Position numbers and translations under genes: made by a program. Positions 33,276-45,140 of a DNA stretch of 64,000 nt are shown here, one piece after another; position 1 is the first letter of the stretch, and each line of letters starts with the position of its first letter. Below the pieces are notes generated by a model, which saw nothing but the letters and a program-made list of their open reading frames with translations, searched no databases and was not told the DNA's origin. Source of the DNA: Taenia hydatigena (Eukaryota > Platyhelminthes > Cestoda > Cyclophyllidea > Taeniidae); NCBI GenBank assembly GCA_036345935.2, contig JADWOT020000004.1, positions 13,274,617 to 13,338,616 on the forward strand, in the 5' to 3' direction.

Positions 33276-36200
33276 GGTGGAGATGTTGGTGACTGTGGTT
33301 TACGATGCACGAGCAATTCACGTTCTCCGTCAGGTGGCTCCCACGTAGATGACGACGTGGTACTGTCAGCGCTCCTTTCACAATCTCAAATCGTAGCACG
33401 CACACTCCATCAACTCCATTGTGTTGTAGTATTCGGCTCCGAAGCGCTTGCAGCAATGAAGGCGCCAGTTTACACTCGTGGTAGCCAGTGGACTATTCTC
33501 AATGTCCTCCGTGCTGTCCACGAAAGCGGAGAGCACCTGCATGTCTTCTTCCGCATCATGCATGTCGTCTGTCACAATTGCAATGATTAGTATCTGATGC
33601 GGTTTTATAATGTCAAGAAGACTAATGACAATGACAATGAAGTGCAACACCGGTTTTGGATTTATGGAATGGAAAGGAAGAGCAGGAGCTCCCATGTTTC
33701 ATGCTACAATGCAGTGCTTAATTCAACTGCGTACAGTTCGTATGCAGGAGCATCTTACCAGAAACCGCTTTGCTATGTGGTCTACAACGATGGGATAGTG
33801 TGCAAATGATGCTTGAGGCTGGAGTGGTTGTGCTTGCCTCACAGCATCCTCTGGCAATGTAGCAGGTGAGTGCATTTGCCTGCCTCTTCACATCCACGCC
33901 CACGTCACTTCACCCACTGCCTGACGCACCACACACTGCACAAGTGTGTGCAACACACTGCAACACAGTTGCACTTGCATTCCTTTACTAAAGCGACCGA
34001 CTTACCTGAGGTAAGGGAAATCTAATGTTTAAATGAAGTTCGCGAAATTAGCTAAGGTACAGACTCAGCTCGATCGTATCAAATGACTTACGACTAGTTG
34101 TTGGCAAAGAACACTGGAATCTTCACCCATTACTGCGGCATGCATCCCATTAAATAACATGATGATTGTGTCATCCTTAAGTGAGGTATTTTCCAAGCAC
34201 AGACGTGCTCGATGACAGAAACCATTGTGTATCCACATCGTGCTCCAGCTGGTTGTCTAAACGCCGCTTTTTAACGTCGACTCTGGTACCACGTAATAGC
34301 GTGTTGCTAGAGGATATCTAGACAGGCTGAAAGCAGGACTCAAATGACTACGTCTCCATTGAAGTAGGCGTCATCTTGCCGTGTTACTTGTGGTGCGGAA
34401 TTCGCTTGTCTTTGGAGCAAAAGGCCAAATTTAGGCGTAAATGGCTTCGTCAGCAGCATGCTTCATTGCATTGTGGATGTACAAATGCAAACCAACTTAC
34501 ATGCGCAACAACCTACATGCATTGCTAGTTGGCCTCATCTGTCATACTCACTACTGGACACACACAACCTGCACATCCGTGCAGACCGCATCTCGCATCT
34601 AGGCGATTGTGAATACCACACGTAATAAGTAAAGTCGTAAAAAGTTGCCATCCAAGAGGCTAGAATAATCCGTCAGTGCACGCATCTCAATAGGCGATTG
34701 GGAATCTACTGCTGGCAAGCAAGCACTCGTAGCATCTACTGTACAATCATTCCAAATCGCAAAATCTGCTCATACAAATATACCTCAGTTTGCCTGAATT
34801 TATTCTCATTTAGCTTTATCTATAATTATTTCTTCCTTATTACGATTCCTTCCCTCTGGTTTGATTGTACTCAGATTTTACTGGTGGATTTGCAGCTAGC
34901 TTGACTCTAGTTGGTTTATCTCTGAGTTCGTATGCTGAGAAGATGTAGCAGGAGCATTGGCAAAATTAATGCATTTCTCAGAGCAGATGCATTGTATCGA
35001 ACAGTGCATTGCTTGCTTTAGTATGTTGAGAAGTAGTCGAGACACCTTAGCAACACACCAGCTTGTGTATGGAGGCTTACGATTGGACGCCAATGAAAAA
35101 GTTGCATTAGTGGTGTGGTGGCACCGGGTTTCAGTACCCATTGGGTGGAGATGGACCCACACGACTACCACCAGTTACTTTGACATTGTCACTGAATCGC
35201 AAATGAAAATTGTGATCTATTACGATTGTCTATCTAGCCAAGGTCGCAAATATATCAGTGCGTCAAGAGCTTCACGCATTAAAGCTTTGAGGATGTGAAA
35301 TCATTTAGGTGCGAATTTCCCTTAAATGCGCTGCTTCATTTGATACCGTTTAATGGCTAATGAATGACACGAGCATGGAGCACATGACTTGAAGTTTATT
35401 TCGCAGGCTGTTAGCGTGCTTTTTCACTTTTGCTTTTGACATCTAGCAAAGCAGCCACTAATGGATTTGCGTTTCGTTCTTTGTTAGAGAGCAGCTTTCT
35501 TCCGCGGTGGTTAATAGAGGAGGCTGCTTGCAACAGGTTCTACCGCAAAAGTTGGGCTACGATGATTCACTCAACCGCGTGTTGACCTGCCTGTCCACAG
35601 GTCCCATTTCTGGCCCAGAATCTTGTCATTTGCCATGAATTTAACGCATTTCATGCACTTTACCCAGCCTTTAGGGTACATGGAAGAAGATACAATGACC
35701 ACAACGCAGATCAGGATCCAAATTATACATTGCTATAAAAAAGTTAAGGACAACGGATCAAATGTCGTCTAAAACTAGGAATTGTATAAAAATTAGCTAA
35801 TTAACTGGATGTCATGGCAAACATGCTTGATGTTGGTTGCGTTAGAGCGCCTTAGCTGTATTATATCTAGCTTTGAAGTGTTACATTGTAGAAGGCAGAG
35901 CAAGAAATTGCGCCTGATAAGACAAGGGTGTCAGATCGTAGAGCAGGTCAAGTCTCGCGTCTAAGAGTGACAAGCTTACACTTGATGCGTACATGTGATG
36001 GAGTGGTGTGACTCCGACAAAGTGTGATTGTTACAGTTGTGGAAGTGTGTTTGAAAAATAACATATGCAGGTTGGCTTGGGTGTTTTTGATGCTTTGTTC
36101 TGACTACATTCTGTTCGTCTTCTGGCGGACTCGGCATGTGCTGCAATCCGACACTTTTGCTTTCTCGCACTAATTTCTGCATTGCTTTACCACTAAACGC

Positions 36201-36600
36201 TGCACCAATTTCTGGTCGCAGAACGCATCAAAGCCACCCAATGAGATGGTCAGTACAAGTGGCCTTTGATCACATTAGCCTCAAGGACAGTTGAGGTTTA
36301 AAACTGGTGCAACTGCTAGAATACTGCTGTATTTCTTGTAATCATCTCACTGCTGCCACCTAGATATATTCTACTTCACAAGAGTGCCGACTACAATGCT
36401 TCCGTACTGATTGGAGGCCTGGTGATTTACCGTTCAATTGCGTCAAAATGGATGGTAGGAGGTATATGCCACATTCGAAGTAGTTATGCAACCGCAATTG
36501 CAGTTGTAATGGTTTTGGATTCGCAAGCCGTATCTTCTGCCGCATCGCTTTATTTGATAGGCGCCTTGCTACTGTTAGGAGATAGGTAAACGGGCACATA
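33276..36600. other. No gene recognised
   Basis: Open frames reach 113 codons (34957-35298, +) and 105 codons (33378-33695, -). Neither shows a known domain. A GT-rich run at 33255-33280 marks the edge of block A. Confidence 0.4.
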
Positions 36601-36657
36601 TTTTGAACTACTAAAAGAAACAGAAGTTGTTCTCCTTCAGGAATATGGTGCTAACCA

Positions 36658-36870
36658 ATGCGTTTGCATTTTCACAAGTTGATTGGACCTGCTGAAGATG
36701 CGTTTGTAACGCGTTGCACCGGGACCAAGTCATGGCTATCCAGAATATCTTATATATTTAAAGCAATAAAGGTGGTGAGGGACAGTTGTGTTGTGTGGTA
36801 TTTGAAAAGGAGGAGGAGGAGGAGGAGGAGGAGGAGAGATCGGTTGATTGGAAGAAGTGAATGCAGTTAG
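36658..36870 (+). CDS. Candidate small open frame, conserved in block P partner
   Basis: Encodes FHKLIGPAEDAFVTRC, a variable piece, then KSWLSRIS and IKVVRDSCV followed by an Arg run from the GGA repeat. The partner frame (58276-58539) is also open and carries a 51-bp (17-codon) in-frame insertion. The start is unclear (first ATG at the end of an upstream line, 36658). It may be an exon or chance. Product unknown. Confidence 0.25.
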   Translation: MRLHFHKLIGPAEDAFVTRCTGTKSWLSRISYIFKAIKVVRDSCVVWYLKRRRRRRRRRRDRLIGRSECS

Positions 36871-38185
36871 CGTCATTGTTTAGGCGAAACAGTCACTACT
36901 GTTGGGTGTGGTGATGGGGATTGCTGCTAAGCAGATGAAGCGTGTTTTGCGTTAGGTGTTACCTCTGGCAGTAGGGATTCACAGTGACTGGAGCGGGTCT
37001 TGCTGGATTACTTTGTGGCGTGGCCTCATGACTATGGGTAATTCGTGGGGTATGCGGAGACAAATGGTGTAGAAGCTGATTAGAAGGGGTTGTGTTGAAT
37101 TCAGCTTTGCTTTGTGTAGAGTGTATGGCTGTCTGTGAAGGGGAGGAAGGAGGAAGAGAAGAGGATGGGAGGTGGAGGTGGAGGAGGGTGAATGCAGTGA
37201 AAAGCGCATCAGTCCACTCGTCACTCTGCCAATTTCGACGTTTGAATCTTGAGGTAGGATGTCAATGCTACTGAAACGGCACTAGGTAGGTGGAGCTTTA
37301 CCAACTCGACGGCGCACAATTTCTCTCCGCTGAGTAGTAGTAGTAGCAGTAGTGGTAGTAAAGACGTGGTCGTCATCGTAGCATTTGAGCAACCCAGCTG
37401 TGGTTAATTCAATCAACTAATGTAGCACTTATTTATTACTTGAGCAACTGTTCGGTTGCATTTCGATGCTTTGCGTTCACTTCTGAATACACTTGGCCTG
37501 CCTCTTCCATAACTTCCACTCCTCTTCCTCCCACTATCCACGCGTCGTTATGCATGAATTGACACACTCTCGGTGTGTGTGTGTGTGTGTTCCCGTGCCA
37601 AATTAAAGAGCAAGTGGATCAAATTCTTTTATCTCTTCTATAATGAAAACACAACTAATGAAGAGAATGTGTGGGAGTGTTGACAAGCTGCCGCTTTGCA
37701 CCAAAAGCTGTCGGAGTAGGTAGTGGGTAGAGAACGGCGTCTGCTAAGAAAAAGATAAAGGAGACAATAATGTGGAGCAGACGCTTGGATGCTAACTAAG
37801 ACACCTACTGTCCTGTGTTTGCTCTGTGGCTAACCCCTCAAATCCGTTCATGCAGAGTCAATTTCACAATGCTTCAAGTCTGCCCCTCTCTTGGTAGCTA
37901 CTGTTTGTCTCAATCTTAGAAACCGCACAGCTGCTACTGCTGTTGCTGTGTCTAATTTGCTCTTCTTCCGACCTATTATTTCTCCACTGTCTTTTTCTAA
38001 TAAAAACAAAACACCCCTGACGCTCGCGTTCCTACTGCCAAGGAGCTGCTAGCAGCAGAAGGAAGTGATTGACAATAACTACACTCACCGCGGAAGCATT
38101 CGAAGCTAGTTCAATGTTGAGAGAGAGGAAGGGAGATAGGTAGGTGGGTGCGAGATATCTACCGGATAGGCTGTAGACACAAAAT

Positions 38186-38653
38186 ATGAGAAGTACTAAC
38201 AACAATAGCAGCAGTAGCAGAAATAACATTCGAAATTGCTACTGCTACCACTGTGAGAGGAGTAGAGGGTGTAAGGGAGATGGGGAGGGAAAGAGAGCAG
38301 GAAGCACGCCGAGACTACTGCTGCCACAAGTATTACCACATCACCACTGCAGTAGAAGGGATGAAAAAAGCGTCGCGCTGGTCCCTAAGCAGTCGCCACG
38401 CTTCCTACTACTACGTCTCCACCCACACCGCATAGTCACGAACACGGAGGAGGAGGAGAACAGTCGACCCCATATTCCATCGATTATCTGCCAGCTCATC
38501 CCTAATGAGGTGGCACCGTGGCTTAGACCTCTTTTGATGTTTACCCTGACCGGAAATCAAAATTGCATTATATTAAACTTTGCTAAAGATGCATTAAATA
38601 ACAGGTACGTGCCTGTCCAACTCAAGTTTCTACGCCGTAAGTTGTTGCATTAA
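38186..38653 (+). other. 155-codon open frame, unrecognised
   Basis: Begins with an Asn/Ser run from triplet repeats. The second half (IPSIICQLIPNEVAPWLRPL, then NFAKDALNNRYVP) looks protein-like. Only its last third is shared with block P's partner, where the frame is not kept. Coding is unproven. Confidence 0.2.
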
Positions 38654-38790
38654 GCAAAGTCTACATTTTGTGGTCTACCTCATTGTTTTATCATCGTCGT
38701 CATCATCACAATCTTCATCATCATCATCATCATCATCTAATCGTAGACTTTGTCTCCGCTGCCCTGCCACCATGGCATACGGTATTAAAA

Positions 38791-41700
38791 GGTGCGAAAA
38801 GACCGTATATATGATTTTGTTATAACTAAGAGACGTCACTTCTAACCGAAGTGAGTCTTACTTTGTTGCAACTCAACTCAGGTATTAATGGGACAGACTT
38901 TTAAGCTAACCATGCTGGAAGATGTCTGCAACTCAAAACCGACTTCGTGACAAATGGTTATAAGCCTCATAATTTTAATGCAATTCAAGCCTTCTACAAA
39001 TCCATTCCTCGTAAACAGTTGCGTTTGCCATGATATCTTAGTATTACTTGGCGAACCACAGGAACGATTGCCTCATCATAACACGTGCGGCTGTGAAGAG
39101 GTGGTGTATTAGTCTACGACGGTGCGGTTTCTCAATGTGTGGGTCAACGTAATGGAAATGCATGATCCAGTTAGTGAATGAGTAAATAAAGAGCAAGTCA
39201 AAGTTTGGCCGCATAGCTTAGTTAACAAAGTTTCGTGATCAAAATTTTTTAAAAGCAGGATCATCAATTGCAGTAAATGAGCTATTGAGGATAGATCCAA
39301 CCAGACCCTAAAGACGCATCGAATTGAAGTCAGTTAAAATAAACACTTTATGCTACATTCCTAAGGATTGCTGGGATGCAAGTTATCTCATAAAGGGGAT
39401 ATTCGGTTCCATGCTATAGGCACGATGATCGGGCTGGACCCAATGACAGCATCAGCAGCAGCAGCAGCAGCAAGACTTGTAGCTCGTCCAAGTAAGACCC
39501 ACTCATTTTTAGCTAATATACCCTCCTTGCAATAATGGCTGTTTAGAATGGAAACGATTTCGAGTACTAGAATGGTCGTTGGGTAGAAACGCTGATTGCA
39601 ATATCGACCAATGCGGAAAATGCATAGTTGTAGGATAAGCCAGAGTGTAGGACCTCCACAGGGCCTTTACATCTAAATGCCTTGTGTTGTTTGGCACTTA
39701 GTTCGCTGAAAAGTGTGCGGACGACGTGCTAATGCTACCATGGATGCAGACTTAGGAGAAACTCAAATATTGCAGAATTGATTACAAAACTCGAGGAACG
39801 AACTGTAACCCTCCTGCTTAAATTAGACTACAACGGGCTCAGTATGGAGGTACAATGAACAAATAACTGGTATAAGAGGCGACATTCATTGTTGCATGCT
39901 CTTGTAAAACTAACAGTAGATCAAGATGGTTGGTCGATTTGACGAAGTGGCTGACAATCCTCTTTGTGCACTTCTATCACATGTCATAGCTACCAGGATA
40001 AACATCAGTAACGTTTCACTCACACGCCCAAATCGACGATTGCAGACAGTCTCAAAACTCTCCACTCCTTTCTTTCGTTAAAATTCAGACCATGATGCAT
40101 TTCAAGCTGGAGATTGTGCACACTCAACTGATTACATAACGTCCTAGCCTAGTCCGACACACATTATGATCTCGTGTCTAGCAGCCAAGCCATTTTCCAT
40201 TCTCCCACCGCTAATATCGTTCGCTGATTCTTAAGGGTGCCTGATTGAAATTGTGCGAGATTTCGTTCGACAGACAGGGATTTGACACTCATGTCGAACG
40301 TATTGCATACTAGACTCGTCTCCCAAAACGGCTTTATTTATACTATTCATTGCCATGCACCAACTAACCATTGAATCCACTCCGTTAATCGGTCATTTTC
40401 ACAGTCGCAAACATGATGGCTAAATGCAGCCATCGATCACACCATCTCTCAAAACGACTGTACTTGAAGCCTGCACTGTTGCCTAATGAATTTGCAGCAT
40501 TTCATCAAGCCTCCTGATGGTGCTAATCCAACCACTGTCTACTTCACGTGGCGGTCACTTCGTTTGGTTCCAAATTTATTGCAGCATGAAGGAACTGCAA
40601 CTTGATCGTTTCGAATGGCAGTCAAGACCATATTTGGGTGCCAATCAAAACCGATTTGTAGTCACATTGAAAGTCAAATTGTTTGCCACATCGAAAGTTT
40701 CACCTCCAGCCGCACAGTCTTGCAGTGCAGTTAGCTGTTGCTGAAAAGAAAGGAGTGGTATTAGTGAATGAAGTGGAATTTTTCGAATTATCGTCTTACG
40801 TGAATGAGGATAAACTGGGTAGGCGAATGAGTGAGTGAATGAAGACCAAGCAGGATCATCTTACTCTTCTCGAAGTTGTTGCTACTAGCACTGCCTGCTT
40901 GTCCTTGCCTCTTCTTCTTTATCCGCACCGAGCTGTGGCGAGCATTGAATTGGCCTCCCTCACGACTAGTCAGCCTGAGACGCGATTATAAGCACATCGG
41001 AACATTGCTGAGACGTCATTACTTGCTACTGCTTTGTGTCCTACAGAAGTAATGCATTTTCCCTACATATTTCCCAATCAAAACAACATCGTAATTGTGT
41101 GTGTTGAGCAATAATCGTTGGCCCACTGAAAGCAGTTGAACTTAGCAGCGTTGTTGATCGTATTGTTACGACCAGTGTCACAAGTGGGTGTTAATCAGAG
41201 CTGGCTAGTAATGGTGGCGTCGCATCTGAGCATGTATTTTATCATTTTCATTGGTTTGAATAAAGAGTAGGCAAAGTGACCGCGTCTAACTTGGTGACAT
41301 GTCGAGCAGTCACGAGTAGTGAAACCTCACCAATCCAACCATGAGTGGTTAATGTCCTGCAAATCGCCACATGTGACAAGAGATAGTAAAGCTGCATTAC
41401 ATTACTCTCAAACCCACCATTCGTAGTCAAACATTGTGTGCATTGTTGCCAGCTTCACAGCGCATGGATTTCAGTGCATCGTGCTACATGATGAACACGC
41501 TTTAGTCATGAGAGCATAACCATCTTTAAAGAGCTAAATTTTGACCTTTCAATTCGGTGGAAAATAGTAGAGGTAATTGGGCAATTATTGCTTCTAGTTG
41601 TACGCCCTTTGATGGCACCACGCTTTGCAATCCATTCAAAACCAACGTCACTTCCTGGAGGAGTTGATGATGAAAGAGGCCTTTGCTTATGCGGAAATGT

Positions 41701-44700
41701 AGAGTTTGCTTGATGAGGAAAGTCCCGGAAAATAGATTTTGTAATTGTGCAACATCTGAACTTAAATATCCGCAGGCATCCACTCGGGGTTGTTGTTAAT
41801 GTCTGTAATAAATTTGGCGCAGAGCAGTGAGACCTCATTTTAATGCAGCAGAAGGTAGGCGCGGCAGCCCTACATAAAACGCTACAGCTTTTATATGCAC
41901 TGACAACAAATAACAAGAATTCACGGATGCATATGCTGGTGTTCGTCATCGTGTAGGAAGAGTGTGCGTTGAAATTAAAAGTCCACCCATTTGAGTTTTA
42001 TATTTCACCATCAGCTGTATCGTAACATGAGCAGCATATGCATCTGGTCCAACCCAAGGAGCCGTTCAAAACTGAGGATTTCAGCTATATCGGCGACAAA
42101 CATTTACGCGCGCGTGATTTAGTTGGCTCTTACACACAAGCATCCACTGTTGGCCCATTTTACACATCTGAGAACAGTAGAAGTTAGAGTGTGCTTGTAC
42201 AATCACACTGGGTCGTCGGCTTGGAGCTGGGCTACTTTGCATCAATCATGATGTCTGATCTCCAACGAACTCGGTCTGCCCTGCTGTCCGACACTTGTGT
42301 CTCCTCAGGCCAACTTTGTTCACATCAACTACTACCACCCACCGCTTCACCGTTGGATGCTACACCAACCTCTCCTCACATCACATATCGAAGCCACTCC
42401 TTTACCGATAAGACACTTCTCACTGCATCATTTTACGCGGATAAGGCTTAAGTCAGTGAGGGAATGTAATTCGCCAAAGAGATGGAGTAAATAAGAAGCA
42501 TACATAATATGCTGTAATGGTTTGAATAAGTTGCTGCGTAAGATAATGAAAGACCCACTTTATTCAGCGAATTTTAAGTAATTAATCGGAACTTCAAATC
42601 CCATGTATGTGATTTGAGTCTCACCCACAGGATACGAAGTTCTCTGTGTAAAAGATTGCAGGTGATGACTCTCGGTTTGTAAAATGGAAGCAGGCGCATA
42701 GAGACGAATTTGAACAATTCAGAATAGGCAAATGAGGGGTTGTTGCCAGGAACAGAGTCGAGAGGATAAGGGAAAGGAAGACAATGTGTGCTGAAGCAAT
42801 GAACCAATGAAAGATGACAGTGCTTTGCGTTGAAGAGTGGGTTAGAAGAAGGATACGCAGAGAGTAATAAGGTGGAAAATGGAGGAAAGTCAACACTGAA
42901 CTCTATCACAAGGGATCCTTAGAAGCGAACATACGTCCAATCGCTGGAAGATCCATGCAAAAGTCGTCAGGGAAAAATTAATCCAATGGAATCGGATATG
43001 GCGAAGGCAACGGACGTAGACACCGTTTAAATTAGAGTTTCACAAGGACAGAATTGACAGATATTCCGTCCTGTAGAGAAGGACTCAGCATTGCTAAAAT
43101 CAGGTAGACGGTGACGGTAAAAAGTGGATCCTGTTGACAAGCGCGCCAATTTCCATTCTCAGGTACGCAGCCTTTGCCAGCAATTCATTACCCTGTGTCA
43201 AAGTGTCTAAGTTAGTGCAGAACCCAACAATGTGCTGCAAGTACATGAATATGCTATTGAGCAAGCAGGCGGATGGCATAAGTTGCTTCGAAAAACGCGA
43301 ATGTGCAATTCGTACAAAGCACCTCTACTTTAAAGTCAAAATCAGCTGCCTTCGGCAAGCCAATGGTAAGTGCTGTGCACACACACACACACACGACTGC
43401 ATTAATGCGATTGATAGAAGGTGAAGAGTACTTGCAAAGCCACATGCGTTCGTCGACTTAGGGGTTGGGCCACTTTGCATGACTTAATTGTCCGCTCTGG
43501 TGGACTTGATCCACCATGCGACCCGACACTTTTGCCTCCTTAACCTAACTTCACTTACCACACCATCCACCGTTTGTTGTGTCATCAGTAGGTGATACGC
43601 TGACCTCTTCTCGCAGAACACACCAAACCTACCCCACCACTTGTTAGTCTCTGCGATCCTGGAGATCATGGTCATGGAGAATGAATGCTGCCGTCAGTAT
43701 TAGCTTCTTTTACGAAGGTGCTGTGTGATTAGTTGTACATCTAGCGTCTGTGCTGACTTTCATTTATTCATCGTGCCATTCTGCATCCATGGCAATGGCT
43801 TCGCACATTCCGCTTTTGGGTTCTTCCGATAAAAAAATGCTTTCCGCCTCATTGCCTTGTTTGGAGGCACGAGAGAGGGAGAGAATGGCGATCAATGGAA
43901 AGGAAAGGAAAACGAGGTGCCTGTGTAGTAGTTTGAAGGCAATTGAATTTAGGTGTAATTGAACGTCTCTGGCCAGGAAGGAAGCTGATACCGTCAGTTA
44001 TAAGTCATCTGCCTACGCCCACTTCATACTGTCTCATAGTGCAGGTGCCTAGTGCAGCCGTTGAGGCATGTGAAATGTAAGTACTGATGGATGACCATGC
44101 TAGAAAGGAGGGGAAAACAAAGTTTAGGTGGTCACACCGTTGATTAATGAAGTCACCGTTGGAAGCCAGTCCTGTAATTGTCACAAGAGATAAGACACAC
44201 CCGCCAACGCACCTCATTCCACTCGAGTTGTCAATAATCGACACCAAGCACCAAGGAGAGAAGTAGAAGAAGAGAGAAAAGTCTACCACTTAGTCCTGGA
44301 TTAAGAGGTCTCTTGCGGAACATGTTTGCTGCCTTTGACCGTTCAAGCCTAACTATTGGCTGAAGTGTAATAGCGCATCGCACAGATTGGTTACGTAACC
44401 GCAAGAATGACACACTAAAGGTGACAAGATTTGTCTTGTGGAATGAAATTACTGCAGGAAATGCCTTGTCCTGAATGGAAGGTGAAAATTATGGCACAGC
44501 GATGGATTAAACTGGCACGGACCTCATTTGAGGCGGAAGCAAAAAGTAGTGAGTTATATGCGTATTAAATGGCTTTTGTTGTGGCAGTAATAGGTTTGAG
44601 TATAATAATGTAACACTGAGGAAGTATGGCTTAACCAGGCGTCGTTCAAGTTATAATGTAAGGGCAATGGCGCTGCCTACAATGGGCTTGGAAGTGTGGG

Positions 44701-45140
44701 GTGATTGACTCGTCTTAAAGTCAACTTTTGAATGAACTGAAAGGTCATATGGGGGTGTAGAAGGTAGAGCACAGATAAAGGGAATCATACAGTTCAATGA
44801 AAGTAGAACTTACGATGCCTGAGAAACCCGAGGAGTTAAAAGCAGAGTAAGGTAAGCAAGAAACGTCTAAACAATTGTGAACGCAGTCCTCCATGCTTTT
44901 GTATAAATTTTTATTAGTGTCTGCTTCTAATTGCAGTGTTTTATGTGTTTTCTCTTGTACAGGCCTCCTTTCCAGCGGTGTCAGCAGCAGTAGGGTAAAA
45001 TTTGCATCGCGTTCGCACACATGTGTGTGCGCGTGTGTGTGCTGCATTTCAAGGCCACATCACCAAACTTAATGAGAATGCACATATTCCTGTGCAACAT
45101 TTCAGTTTATCCTATTTTCATTTTCATTATGTCGCGAAGG
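38791..45140. other. 6.3 kb without a recognisable gene
   Basis: The longest frames are 147 codons (41506-41949, -) and 111 codons (42574-42909, -), with no known domain. A (CAG)n run is at 39451-39473. Loose similarity exists between 42.2-42.4 kb and 43.45-43.65 kb (both with CCGACACTT then CTCC and ACCGTT-type blocks). The 5' exons of the gene at 45.1 kb may lie here. Confidence 0.35.

Larger units (their letters stand above)
36600..38790 (+). repeat. Segmental duplication block P (direct partner at 58250-59945)
   Basis: Same orientation and order as 58.25-59.95 kb. 36640-37700 pairs with 58265-59590, and 38390-38790 pairs with about 59600-59945. The segment 37.7-38.39 kb exists only here, and about 250 bp around 59020-59280 is mostly only in the partner. 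It contains a GGA repeat (36807-36838), a GT repeat (37577-37591) and an ATC repeat (38715-38737). Confidence 0.85.
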